Source: Sebastes aleutianus (taxonomy: Eukaryota > Chordata > Actinopteri > Perciformes > Sebastidae). Taken from it: a DNA stretch of 64,000 nucleotides. Location: assembly GCA_916700875.1 (NCBI GenBank), contig CAKAKS010000001.1, positions 16,520,461-16,584,460 of the forward strand, written 5' to 3'. The notes under the pieces were generated by a model. The model had not been told where the DNA came from. It was given only the letters and a program-made list of their open reading frames with translations, and did not search any database. The position numbers and the translations under genes were made by a program. Below, piece by piece: positions 23,501-36,400 of this stretch (position 1 is its first letter; each line of letters starts with the position of its first letter).

Positions 23501-26500
23501 GTAGATGATAATGCAAAAAGAGGAAAGAGGATGGATTTGAACCCAGTGGTGCCCTTGTGTGGTAGAAAGGCAGAACAGCAGATTTGCACTGTGTAGTCTT
23601 GGCTGTCATTAGCCAATGGAGTTAGTCTTCTCAACTCTGCAAGTCAACAGCAATAGAATTTAAAATATTATTAAGTAGTTTATTCAAAAATAAGTATTGT
23701 TTTAGTTTTCTTGTCTCTGCATTTGTCCCCCATTCACTCCTACTTTTCTGTCTGTTTCTCCCGCTGCCTGTTTCCCTCTCAGACCAGTCCAAGGCCATGC
23801 TGACGGAGCTGTGTCTGGCTTCAGACGAGTTTGACCATTTTGCCGTCCAGGCTCACAACAGCGTCACCTTTTGTCTAAAGGAGTTGCGGGTGAGACAGAG
23901 GACAAAGGGAGGGGTGATGGAGAAACAGAATAGGAGGATTAGTCAGGAGGGAGAAGATTGGGGAAATTTACCAGAGAGAGAGAAAGGACACTGAGGACAA
24001 TTTGCAGACAGTTTTACATTACATTCATTTAGCTGACGCTATTATCCAAAGCAACTTACAATGAGGCCCGTGTGGATACAACCAAAACCAAAACTATGCT
24101 GTGGTTAAATTTTTTTCAAATAAAGACTTCTAGCATTGATTTACTCATCAAGGCGGTTCGCTAAGTGACGTGTTTTCATCTCTCCTCCAGGGTTTGTTAG
24201 TGTTTGCAGAATCCACTGGTCTCCCTATTTCTATGTACTTTGACGAACCGGGCAGGTAAACATACTCAAATACATATATGTTAGTTAATCACTTGTGTAA
24301 CTACGATGTCCTGACGTTTACATTTTGTGTGTGTGTGTTTGTGTGTGTTAGCCCTGTAGTGCTTTCAGTAACAGACAGTGTACTGGAGGGGAACTTTGTG
24401 CTGGCCACGCTTTCTGATGACCCCAACCACCGTAAAACCAACACTAGACGGTAACGCTCAAAAAAAACTGAATGCATAAAATGATGTGGGGAGGGAAATC
24501 GTTACAGGTTGCAATTTTCCTTGTTCGTCAGTCTTAGAAAAATGGCAGAACAGTGAAAGTGAAGTAAAAATAAAACAGTTTTGTCATTCATCCAGTGGTT
24601 TCTTCACTTCTAATGACAGGCAGGAAACCCTCAGCATTTACTCTGCAGAGATGTTACGACAACTGTTTCAAAAGATGCCTTACTGTTGTCTTCCTCTGAG
24701 TGGAGGAGTCAGCTGACTACAAGCTGCAGGTGTTCCAGCCAACACATCTGTCCAGCTGTGGCTCATTTGGTCTGTGGCATAGTCTAATTAGAGTTTGGTA
24801 GTAAAGTCTCATAGAATTGGCACAAACAGCAACGTATTCTTGAAAATGTATAATAAGATGAAATCTTACAACGTGTCATAAATGTAGCGTGTGAGATGCA
24901 TCGGAGATGAGTGAGTGAATTTTCAACACTTCCACAATCTTCACCTGTCAGAAATGCAGCACTGGTTAGATAATAGACATGTCAGACTGGGCTGATCAGC
25001 GTTTTTAGTTAGGATTTCATTAACTTGGCATTTTTAAGGCCTCTGTGATCTCTGTCGAAAATGTGTACAACATATTTCTCCAACTTGTCAGCCCATTCTG
25101 GGTAAAGAGGGACATTTCTTGTAGAAGACACCTTTGAAAAAGTCTGTATTTGTGTCTTCATCCACCAGCTGTTGTGACTTCTCCGCACGATAAATACTAA
25201 AGATTTCATGCTTGCTATCAGGACTAAAGAAGAGGAATAGTAAAACCTTCATCTTCACAATACAGTAAATTGTTATTATGTCAGTAAAGGTCAGACATGT
25301 TTTTCTCTTACTCATTCGTGTCACATTTCTCTTCCTGTCTATGTCCTCAGAGCACGCACACCGCCACCGCCGCCCCCTCCTGATGACTTCATGAATGACG
25401 ACATAGACTGCTACCTCATCGCCATGGATACCAGTATTGCGCCAGGCCCCTCGGCTACAGGTCCGCCCACACCCCCATTAGCTGAACCCGTATGTTCAAA
25501 ACAGACAGCCAATCACAGGACAAGGCTACACAGTGATGAGGAGGACGAGGAAGATGAAACAGCCGATTCAGCCAGACCGCCTAATAAGAAGGTATGGTTT
25601 AGTTTTCACATTCATGAATTAACTGTTTGTTTGTTTCTTTATTTACACATAAAACAAATTAAGAAAGATACAATATATAATTTGCAAGGGAATGTGAAGG
25701 AGGATTGCCTAAAAACCCTCCAGGGGTTTGAAAAGTGTCATTCTCCAGGTGGCATAGGAAATAATTACAGTAATGTAATATACACAATTTGTATGTATCT
25801 ATCCATAATTTTAGACATAGTAAAAAACACATAGTATAGTACACATAGTAGCAACACATAGTAATTAAAAGGCTCAAAATGGAAAAAGCTGGTAGATAAA
25901 TGTGTAACGGAGGGAGATGAGACAAAATGTATTTCCAGATTAACAGATGTTTCTTTGCATATAGCATTTTGTTTTTATAGTAACTGATTTAATCACCAAC
26001 CTAATTTACTTTCAAACCATCAAAACAATAAATTTACAAAAGGCATCATCTAGTTTGAGACTGCCTTGAGTTTCCATGCACACGATTACTGAAGCCTACT
26101 GCAGACTGCAAGACTTGAAAATCCCTCTTTTTTGTTCTCGTGGGAGTTCACAAAGTACACAACTAATCTCAGACAAAGTGTACATAATTTCAAGATTAAT
26201 CCAGTTATAGACTGGAAGCAAATGATTGTCATATTCATCCAAATCACGCTAGGACTAGGCGCTAGGGGTGGGGAAAAAATATTAATTTTGCGTGGCAATA
26301 TTGTATCGATACATGGACGTCAAGTATCGATCTTTTATTATATAATCTAGTAACCTCTTAACAATCCTACGGCCCGACGGCAGGCCCGGCCACTTTTCTG
26401 TCTTTCAGAGGTTGTAGCGGGCTCAGTTTTAAAGATAGGGTGAATATAAGGTATCATATTAACTATAAAACCTAAGAAATCCATTGGTACCAACCATGTT

Positions 26501-26933
26501 ACTTTGTCGGGAGGAACGCTAAATCAATAAAGTTCTGCTAAATTTTGGTGAGGAAAAACTGGCCTGGCCATTTTCAAAGGGTTCACAAAGGGGACATGTA
26601 AACTCTGAGATGAACAGAATGAAAACTGTATCTTATTAGATAAAACAGATGTTGACAAACTGCATAATTTGCAGTTGAAAAAATTGTAATAAATAGCAAT
26701 ATATCGCAATATATCTTAATAGGCTCTAGGTAACAATTGGCTGGGCATAACTTGCAAAAATTATTATTTAAAATAAAACACATTCTCATAAAATTCTTCT
26801 CTATTTTTCCTCTCAGTTCTGTTCCTTGTTCTTTGGATCGGTGCTTCCCCCGTCTTCTCAGATGACCACTCAACCAGTGACGAGTCAGGAAGTGTTGGCC
26901 AGTGACAGTGAGGACGACAGTGAAGCAGAGTGA
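19743..26933 (+). CDS. rad9a: Cell cycle checkpoint protein RAD9A (9-1-1 clamp subunit)
   Basis: Exons 19743-19776, 20552-20622, 20769-20842, 20951-20999, 21923-22037, 22205-22304, 23037-23143, 23783-23889, 24191-24255, 24352-24450, 25351-25591 and 26817-26933 give 392 aa (human 391). RAD9 forms the nuclear RAD9-HUS1-RAD1 clamp loaded at damaged DNA to activate ATR. Seen: the PCNA-like fold over about residues 1-270 with family phrases (HSLSRIGDELY, NSSRSAYACFLFAPLFF, KTHNLSFQDSESLQAVFD), then a Pro/acidic tail with NDDIDCYLIAMDT and KKFCSLFFGS. The extreme end VLASDSEDDSEAE is a CK2-type acidic serine cluster, matching where human RAD9A binds TopBP1 after phosphorylation. Length, the tail and the neighbouring tbc1d10c favour RAD9A over RAD9B. 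Exon 2 follows a (TG)38 tract. Confidence 0.95.
19802..20345 (-). mobile_element. LINE-like 3' region with 57-bp tandem repeat, rad9a intron 1
   Basis: It begins with (TAGAA)n and CTTTATTGTCATTGTATT, a reversed LINE-tail phrase. Inside, a 57-bp unit (marked by ACTAGAG at 19994, 20051, 20108, 20165 and 20222) repeats about five times with near identity. 57 is a multiple of three, so a 73-codon open frame arises by chance. Confidence 0.7.
20466..20542 (+). repeat. (TG)38 microsatellite directly before rad9a exon 2
   Basis: Uninterrupted TG dinucleotides end 9 bp before the exon 2 boundary at 20552 (acceptor reads ACCGTCCAG). Confidence 0.95.
21442..21817. mobile_element. hAT-like MITE in rad9a intron 4
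   Basis: Ends TAGGGCTG and CAGCCCTA are inverted repeats, and the inner part is AT-rich with inverted AGCTTTGAAGCTT-like motifs. No coding capacity. The target duplication is not clear. Confidence 0.6.
24009..24075. repeat. Dispersed repeat fragment in rad9a intron 8
   Basis: The phrase CATTCATTTAGCTGACGC followed by TTATCCAAAGCAACTTACAA is a very common interspersed sequence in fish genomes (from memory). Only one copy lies in this window. Confidence 0.5.
26255..26730. repeat. ATCGATA/GCAATATATC-rich element in rad9a intron 11
   Basis: It starts GGGGTGGGGAAAAAATA and contains TATCGATAC motifs, with GCAATATATCGCAATATATC near its right side. This resembles the class of short hAT-like elements seen elsewhere here (40695-40975, 48401-48729). 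Boundaries are approximate. Confidence 0.4.
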
Positions 26934-27213
26934 CAGTTGGATAAGAGGTGGACTTCTACTTTTGGACACCTTGAACCCTTATTTCCCATCTTCTCCTGCC
27001 TGTGCAGAGATTTTTTTTTTTTTTACATGGGCAAAAATATGCAAAGACAGTGCACAGCACAGAACAGGATGGACACTGCTGAATGTTTTATTGGACTATA
27101 ATGTAAATGGAAAGTATGGGATTATGTGAACCTGGACTTGAAGCACTTCCTGTTTATTTTCATTCAGAGTCTGTTCAGTTTGTGAATCGAGATGCAACAA
27201 AAAAGCTCCTCTA

Positions 27214-27219
27214 AATAAA
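27214..27219 (+). promoter_or_regulatory. rad9a polyadenylation signal
   Basis: AATAAA, 281 bp after the rad9a stop codon. Confidence 0.7.
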
Positions 27220-27251
27220 AGAAACCTATTTTTCAAAGTATGTAACCATTA

Positions 27252-27264
27252 TTTATTATTTATT
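27252..27264 (-). promoter_or_regulatory. tbc1d10c polyadenylation signal(s)
   Basis: Two overlapping-spaced TTTATT hexamers (AATAAA on the minus strand) lie about 155 bp past the tbc1d10c stop. With the rad9a signal at 27214 the two cleavage sites fall in the same 20-30 bp. Confidence 0.6.
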
Positions 27265-27417
27265 TACAGGTAAAAAAAGATTCAAGTATGACAAAGGTTT
27301 AGGATGAGGGACATGAGGGAACAAAAAGACCAGTGAGATGTGGAGGATGTGGAGGCCTGAAACACTCAGTAAAACACCTCTCGTTCCTCCAGATCCCATA
27401 GCAAAGACATTTTTTGG

Positions 27418-30400
27418 TCAAAAGTAAGATTCAGCAAAAGAAGCAGAATATCTCTGCGACCGTGATGCAGTCTTTGCAGGTTGAGCGACATCACTGCTCC
27501 CTTTCTTACTTGGCACCTGGAAACTTTTCCCCCTCGTCTGCGGTTTCCTCCTCTCTCGCTCTTTCTCCTTCCCCAGCTCCTTCTCTCTCTTCTTCCTCAC
27601 CCTCTCCTCCTCTTTCTCCCTTCTCTCTCTGTCCCTCCGCCTCTTCCTCCTCTCCCTGGAGCTCAGTTTCTCCTCCTCCTCCTCCTCCTCCTCCTCCTCC
27701 TCTTCCTCCTTCTCTACCTCGACAGGTTTCCCCATCCCTGTCCCATCACTGAAGTCCTGGATCAAGATTTGGGGGACTTGCATTTTGGGTGTCCCCTTTG
27801 CCTTTTTGGGCTGCTCTCCTCTCAGTCTGCGGAAGAGACCGAAACGTTTAGGGGGGTCGGGCGGCGGCTGCTCCTGCTGCACCGCTATCCTCTCAGTCGC
27901 GTCTGCAGACAGTGACGAGGACTGTGGCTCACTGTGTTTAACTTCTGGGTGATTAGCAGTAGATTGTGATTGGCTAGTTTTCTCCGGCATAGTGAAGAGA
28001 TCCTCAGAGAGCCTACGTGCTAACTTGGACCCACGGGAGTTGGGTGACTTGCGAACGCAGACATCACCAGAAGCCCGGTTGCTGCGATGCCCGGATGCTG
28101 GTGTCAGGCCGCTGCTATCCGGCTTCACAAGGTGAGAATCTTTGTCTTGGACTTGTGGGTTACTTTCAGTATTTGGAGAGTCTGTTGGTTCAGTAGAAAC
28201 AAAGACGTCGTCCTCTGCTACAGTGTTTTCTTGAACTTTTTCTGTGCTTTCTTCCTCTTCCACAGACACATGGCTCGTTGGTTGTTCAGGTGCAGGTTCC
28301 TCAGAGGTTTCTATTGAACTCGTCTTCCCATCAGGCTCGGCGGCGGTGAGAGTCTCCTGTGGAGGTGCTATGGAGTCAGTAGTCTCCGTTTCTTTTGGTG
28401 TTTCTTCTGATTGTGTTTGATTATGGTCAACCTGTGCCTCTGATTGTGCATTCAAACTTCTTTCTCCTTCCTCCTGCGTAGCTGCAGATGCTACTGCGTC
28501 ACACTCGTTCTCAAATGCTTCACTTGACTCCGCCACTATGTCGTTTGCAACTGGTATTTCTGCTCCAGTCTCAGTATCAGCTGCTAAGTCAGTGCCTTCT
28601 TTTGGTTGGATGCATTCAGGTGAACACGGTATTAATGTTTCTTCTTCTGTCTTTGGATCTATGTGTTGTTCCGAATCTATTTGTACTATTTCAACCTTCA
28701 ATTCCGGTGTGTCTGCACCTTCCTCTACCTTTTCTTGAGTCTGTGCCAGTTCATCAGTTTCTGTTTGGGTGTGGGACTCTTCTTTCATGACTGTTTCTGC
28801 TAATGACTCACTGCTGTGGAATTTTCCTTCAGTGTCATCTCCCTGTGAGCTCCTGTCTGTCTCTGTGATCACTTCTTGCTGTTGTGTCTCTGTCTCTGTT
28901 GTAGGATCGTTGACAGTTGGAGCTTCGGCTTTACTATCTGTCTCTGCGATCACTTCTTGCTGTTGTGTCTCTGTCTCTGTTGTAGGATCGTTGACAGTTG
29001 GTGCTTCGACTTTACTGTCTGTCTCTGTGATCACTTCTTGCTGTTGTGTCTCTGTCTCTGTTGTAGGATCTTTGACAGTTGGAGCTTCAACTTTACTATC
29101 TGTCTCTGAGGCTGGGTTTGTCACAGTTGTGACTCTGTCCACCACCGTCTGTTGCACATTTTCAGTTCCTGTGCTCTCCTCTGGTTTCATGTCGGCCTGA
29201 ATTATCTGTTCCTCACTGGGGTATACACTTTCCTGCGTCTCTACCTCTGTGTTTTTATCTGCATCGGCATCTTTCTGTATCTCAGTCTGATTTTCCTCTA
29301 CAGCTGCTGTATGTTCACTTTCTGCCACTTGTTTTTCTGCCTCTTTATTTGTGTCTTTCACCTCAATTTCCAGGTGCTTGCTTTTGTCCAGCTCATCTCC
29401 CTGTTTGTGTTCAACAGTCTGATCTTTGGCTGGACTTTTGGTTTGTTCTGTCTCCACATTTGTTTCTTCCGTCTGTTCTGGAAGCATTTTACTTTCCTCT
29501 GTCTCTTTGAGTTGGCTTTCCTCTTCTCCAGTGATTCTTGTTTCAACTTCTTCAATCTCTTCTTCTGTGATGACTCTTTCTTCTACGTGCTCTGCTGGCA
29601 TGTTTTGGATCTCCATCTTTTTAGGTTCTTCTAAAAATTCTTTCTGTTCAGTCTGTCCTGTTAGTTTCGGCTCACTCTGTTTTTTATGTTCCTCTATAAC
29701 TACATCCTCCTCCTCCTGAACGCCCTGCACCTTCTTAAAGTTGAACTCGGTCCAGCTCCTACAGTCCTCCTTCGCTCCCATTGAGAGATGCCTCACAACT
29801 CTGCCGCCGCTGCCGCCTTCCCATTCGCGCGTGGTGTTCGCCTTTCCCCCTTTCCTCCCCCACTTGTGAAGGAGGGAGGGAGACAGCGAGAGAGTGGAGG
29901 CCGAGCGAGCAAGAGGGACAGACAGGTTTCCTTTCTCTCTCTCTCTCCGGTCCCGCTCTTCCTCGCTCTGGCGAGCCCTCTCCCACGCCATCCGGTATCC
30001 CTGGCAGCGTCCTCTGGGGTCAAAGGTGGACGAGGGTCTGTCTTTCCTCCACTTTTGTAACTCCTTCTCCATCTGCTTTTCAAGATCTCTGGCTGACAGC
30101 TGCACCGAGCACACCTGAGAAAGGAAGAAAATCAATGGTCTCACGTTCGTTTTATTGTAATTTTCTAATAAGATGTTGCCTCATTTGGTGTTTTGAGCAT
30201 AATGGTATAGAGTGCTATCTAACACATCAGTACAAAATTCTCCACAGGTGTTGAAATCAGGTTACGGCAAAGGTCAAAACATGAGATTCACGCCATTTTC
30301 ATCCTCATCAAACCATTCAGTGACCCCTTGTACATTGTCACCACTCCCGTCAGAGTAGTGATGTTTCATTATAGGATAAAGATGACGATTACAGAGAATA

Positions 30401-33400
30401 AATTTGTATTGATTTTCAGTGATGTTTCACTCCGAGGGGATAAGTGAACCAAAATATGCCAGGAAAATGCCTCCCACCTGTACAGAAGCATCTAAATGTG
30501 TTATGTTTATCTACTCATTTATTCAAGTTTTCCTTGAATTTCGATTGTGTTTGGTGCAGTTTAAAGCTTCAGAAAAAGCTAGTAAGTGTGAATCCTGAGT
30601 TGGGTTTGTTTTGTTAAACTACTGTACATGTGGTCATGTTTTAAAAAGCAGTTAAAGACATGTTCTCAGTAACATTAGTAAGGAAAGCTGTTTGTCTAAC
30701 TAACTAGTAAACCCGATGTTCGCAATAGCTGCCCATGTGTTTCATTCTTACCTCTGCTATAAAGGTGTCGTCCTCCTCTTGGACTTGCTCCCTGACACCC
30801 CTCAGCCTCTCCAGAGTCTCCATCTGGCCCTGACACTGCTTCCTCTGCTCGGCCCGGCCCAGCACCCGACGCACCAGCACCACCGCCACCTGGAGCAGCA
30901 CCCGCACCCCTGCACAGACGAGAGGAGAGGTAAGAGTGAAATGGGTACCACAACAATCACATCATATGCTGTAAATAATTCCACAAATCACTTCTGAAGT
31001 GAAGACAGATGCAGTGTGTAGGATTTGGGGGGTATCTAGAGGTGAGGTTGCAGATTGCAATCGACTGAAACCTCTCCTGTGTGCCAAGCGTGTCGGAAAA
31101 CTACGGTGGCCGACGCAAAAACGTGAAAACGCGAAAGAATGGACGTACCATAGCAGAAAAAGAGGTCCCAGACTCGGAGCAGTGTGTTGAAGGGCAGGTG
31201 ACGTGTGAAGAGACACATCAGCCAGTCGGTGGCGAACATGAGGGGCTCCACTTCGTGGTGCTGCAGGTGTTTGTGTGCAGCTGGACTGGTCCTTTTCAAG
31301 ACCCAGGTCAGCATGGACGCATCAAACAGGACTCCCTCCTACAGAGGTACACATGCTTTAATTAGTTCAGGAAAACAGAGATCCAAGTAATCGTTTGTTT
31401 TATGGGTTTGTAAATTCATAATAATTGGAACATTTCTTGGAAAACTATGTACAGTAACCTCAGACTCAGTATAGGGAAGCTTTTCCTTGAAAGAACATAT
31501 CCTAAATTGTGGTTAATTCATAGTACAAAGGAACAAAAATCATCTTTCAAGTTCAATTTACTGATTTACATGTAAATTATCTGTGTTTATTATAAATAAG
31601 TGCAGTGTCAGGTACATTATGTGTGCATGTGTTCTCACCAGCAGAGGGCTGTAGTATCCAGGCAGGTACTGCTCACTAATCTGCACCAGACACCAGAAGG
31701 CTTCCTGCCAAGGTTACATGATGGCACATAAAATGAGTCAACATCAGAAGCCACAATAGCTCCTTTATGATTTGGACAATTATACAGAATTGTGTCCATT
31801 ATCCTTATTATTGTGTGTTTGTGGGGTATTGACGGCTACCTCAGCTGGCATGTTCATCAGCAGCACTGCAGCCACAGGCCCCTGTGCCTGGCAGTAACCC
31901 TCCTCTGGCTGGTACTGAGTGTACGCTTTCAAAACCCGGAACAAACCACGCTGCCTACACACACCACAGGAGTCAGTCACACAAACCACAAGTTTAAATC
32001 ACATGTTTAGTTACAAATCCTCTTTGAATAGAGAGAGGAATTAACAAGGAGGAGATAGCAGCTGAGGCACAATGAAGACTATCAGCTTGTCAACAGAAAC
32101 AAATAGAAGAAGAGATGTTTCTTACCCATGTCCGTCTTTGGAAAGGAACATTTCGTGGAAAGGAAACTGTCGGTCCAGGTCTCTCTCGATCACGTCCACC
32201 CAGCTCTGCAGAGCGGGCTGCGAGTCCAGACACTAACACACAGACGGAAGATAGGTTAAGTTACAAACACTCGACTATTTGTCTTTAAGATTAGTCACGA
32301 AAGGAAATGGACTTCCATTTACTGTAACAATAGAAAAATAGTGCAATATATGAACTATTTTCTATGATGAGCCTGATTTACGTTTAGTGCTGCAACTAAC
32401 GACTGTTTTAACTGATTTATTGTTTAGTCTGTAGAAAGTCGATAGAACATTTTGTACAAAAAGTAGGGCTGAACGATTTTGAAAAAAATATTTAATTGCG
32501 ATTATTATGACTGATATTGCAATTGCGATATGATTTGCGATATTAGAGGGAATGATCATTTTTATATAATGAAAATGAAAATGATTATGGTGTAATTTTC
32601 TCTGGGATCTACCAAATAAAGATGTTTTCTTAAGTCTGTAGAATACGATGTGTAGGCCAGGACATCTCTGCAGCATGACAATATTTATTTTAAAATGTTT
32701 TTTTGACACACATTTAGCCTTTCAAAAATATTGCGCCTCCTGCGATTTGAAAATAACAGTAGGCCATATTGTGATTTTGATAAATTTCGATTAATTGTGC
32801 AGCCCTAATACAAAAGTCAGGAAATAGTGATTGCCTATGACAAGATCCCACAGGCCAATATAATGTGCTCAGTCCAAACCCAAAACATTTTCCATTTACA
32901 AAGATATAAAAACAGTGAATAGCAACTTAAATAAGTTGTCAATTCATTTTCTGTCGAGCGACTGTTTTGTCAGTACAAATACATTCAATTTACAGTGATA
33001 TAAAACTGAGAATAACAGGAAATGTTCACATTTGAGAAGCTGGAACCAGAAAAATATTTGTCATTAGAGCTGCAACTATTAAATTAATCACCAACTATTT
33101 TGATAATCAATATTTTTTTTGCAAGAAAAAGTCAAAATTCTCTGATTCCAGCTTCTTAAATGTGAATATTTTTTCTGGTTTCTTTACTCCTCTATGACAG
33201 TAAACTGAATATCTTTGAGTTGTGGACAAAACAAGACATCTGAGGACGTCATCTTGGGCTTTGGGAAACACTGATCGACATTTTTCACCATTTTCTGACA
33301 TTTTATAAACCAAAAAACGAATTGATTAATCTGGAAAATAATCAACAGATTAATTGACAATGAAAATAATTGTTAGTTGCAGCCCTGTTTGTCACATTTG

Positions 33401-36400
33401 CTTGATAAATTACACAAACGAGCACTAGTAACACTGCATCCTTTACATTTCAGATGCTGAAACAATATATTGTTGCATCCTTTCATCTGTGGTTGTTGCT
33501 GCTGTTTTGAAAGCATTAACCAGACTGAGTGAGAGTGTTTAGTTTTCTTGCCTGGTAGCGGTTTTCGTTGGTCTTCATCCTGTCAGTAGCTCCACACAGC
33601 AGAGGCCAACACTTGGCTCTGAGTGAGGCGGGGATGCCTTTCTGACACTGCACTTTGACCTGAAGGGACGTTGGTAACAGACACCAGATCAGCTCAGTGC
33701 AGTCAGAAACAAATGACTGTATTTCATTGTTGTCAGTGTGAATGATAACAGCCTGTTTCACAGCAGATCTTTTTGACTCACAGCAGGAAAAGCCCAGTTT
33801 TTACGTACTAATAACGTTAACAATGGCTCTGTTCTATTCAAGTGTCCCAGTAAGCAAGCATGCAATACCAGGACCTTGAAACTGAAGCAGCTAAATGGCA
33901 TTCAGCCAGCATTCATTTTATTATTTACTGTGTTTTGTCTTTCAGTGAAAAGGCCTCATCATCATCCTTCATTCACACTACATTTAATGACTTTAGGTGT
34001 CTAAGACGGGACACACCTTACTGGTCTTCTTCAACAACATGCGATCCCATTGGCTGATGATATTTATCCACTTGGTCTCCCTCTGTCTGACCAACTCAGG
34101 GGGTGGGCCCACACACCTGACACAAAACACCACACAAAAAACACCAGGTAAGTATTTTAAACATGAAGAATTCAATAGAAGAATGAGTCTTTTTACTGTG
34201 CTACTGTATTTAGGCTCATTAAACTGGAGACCTTTTCAGTGTGCAGAGCTGCTGCATGCACTTTTGTGTGTTGTCATTGTAGAAAGACAGCGCACCGAAT
34301 AACAAGACAGGAAACAGGAAAACCACACGGTTAGCAGTGTGATGTCTCCATGGCAACAGGTCAGGATGTTATCAATGGGGAAAGCGTGAAGACGGCAGGT
34401 AGCGATTTGTTCGGCTGGTCTTATCCACTGCTTCATCTGGTCCTCCGCCAAGATTTCTAGTTTCATTGTTGATTTAAATGTTATGTAAATGTGTATTCTG
34501 CAAAGAGTGTGCTGGTATCTGAAAGTAAAAATGCTCAGTATTTTTCATGTGCACTTACCTCTAGTTTGCACTCTTTCTGGCATGGATTTTATGCCTTTTT
34601 ACAGAATTATAATTATTGCAGCAGCATCAGCTCCCCCATATTGTCTTGTAATGTTACTGTAGGTTTTGTCTCTTCCTTTTCTGAAGTGTTTCCCAAAATG
34701 TGACGACTGTAGCTTAGGACTCCTTGCACTTCAAACAGGCCTGACACAGCTTTGTGTTAAAGGTCTCTGTCCTGCTTCAATATGGGGCTGGGTGGTGTGG
34801 CCAAAATCTTCTATCCCGATATATGTAATTTCATATCTCGATAACGATATACACTCACCGGCCACTTTATTAGGCACACCTGTTCAATTGTTTGTTAACA
34901 CAAATAGCTAATCTGCCAATCACATGGCAGCAACTCAATGCATTTAGACATCTAGACGTGGTGAAGACGACTTGCTGAAGTTCAAACCGAGCATCAGAAT
35001 GGGGAAGAAAGGGGATTTAAGTGACTTTGAACGTGGCATGGTTGTTGGTGCCAGGCGGGCTGGTCTGAGTATTTCAAAAACTGCTGATCTACTGGGATTT
35101 TCACGCACAACCATCTCTAGGGTTTACAGAGAATAGTCCGAAAAAGAGAAGATATCCAGTGAGCGGCAGTTGTGTGGACGAAAATGCCTTGTTGATGTCA
35201 GAGGTCAGAGGAGAATGGGCAGAGTGGTTCGAGATGATAGAAAGGCAACAGTAACTCAAATAACCACTTGTTACAACCAAGGTATGCAGAATACCATCTC
35301 TGAACGCACAACACGTCGAACCTTGAAGCAGATGGGCTACAGCAGCAGAAGAAGACCACCCGGTACTAGCAAGGTGTACCTAATAAAGTGGCCGGTGAGT
35401 GTATATTACAATACAGCATGTTTTCTGGTAATTCATTAAATAGTCTATATGATATAACCACATTGTAAAGCCTATTTGTGTATGTCTCCTGTGTGAATTA
35501 AATACTTGACACATGAAAAGTATTTTCTCATTCAATTAAGAACTTTAGTGCAAAATGAACATAACAGTTTCAAGTGAAATTATGAAGCAAAAGAAATAAT
35601 ATTTCCATTTATACAGTACACATTTGTTAATTGCATTGAAACTGAGTGGTGAAACTGAGATTTTCTGAGAAATTTAAGTTAGCATGTGCTTGTTATTATC
35701 AATTTAGACGACATAATTGTGTATCACGATATCTCGATATATGATACTTCAGAATGAAACTTAAAGCTACTATGGATGGCGCTCCTCAGCAGAACAGAGT
35801 AGTAGTTTTGTAGATGACCCTATAAAAATAACCATATTTAACTGTAGCTTTTATGCGTTGGTTTATTGTCCTTTCATGTGGCTGTCTCCTCGTTCAAGCT
35901 CCCTGTAAAGTTTCAAACTTCACTTTCTGTGTAAACAAGGCTTTCTTTCACTCTTTAGCAGAAACATGTTTGCTCTTGTTTGGCCCAACCTGTTCATTTA
36001 TTCTCAAATAAATGGTTTGCAGCTTTCTTATTAGGACCTGTTTACTGTCTTTTGACTGCATTTTACTAATCAGAGCAGTGTGTTATTTGCCCACTTGGCT
36101 CTGTTTTTTGGATGCAGACGCTGTTCTGTCTCATAAAAGCGTTGGATCTTCAGATACGTGGTCTCTGTAGAAATACACAGGCCCCTTAGAAACTCAATTA
36201 ACCTTCAATCTGCTAATGGGATAGCTTTTCAGCATTTCAACAATTTCTTTGAATCTTAAACTGTTTAAAGGTCTTTTTGAAACAAGAATTAAAACTACAG
36301 AACCAGTATACCTACTTTTAGTAACAGTGCTGAGCTCAATGACAGTACAGTAACGGTACACAGATGTGGAGCTGCTCACCCAGCTGTGGATCCATTTGTC

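Noticed and set aside
28087..29720. Several plus-strand open frames rich in Cys, Leu, Phe or Ser opposite the tbc1d10c last exon
   Set aside because: They are shadows of the Glu/Thr-rich coding strand, whose complement lacks stop codons.
35170..35439. Open frame of 89 codons as an independent gene
   Set aside because: It is the degraded second DNA-binding part of the Tc1-type transposase, without the catalytic domain.
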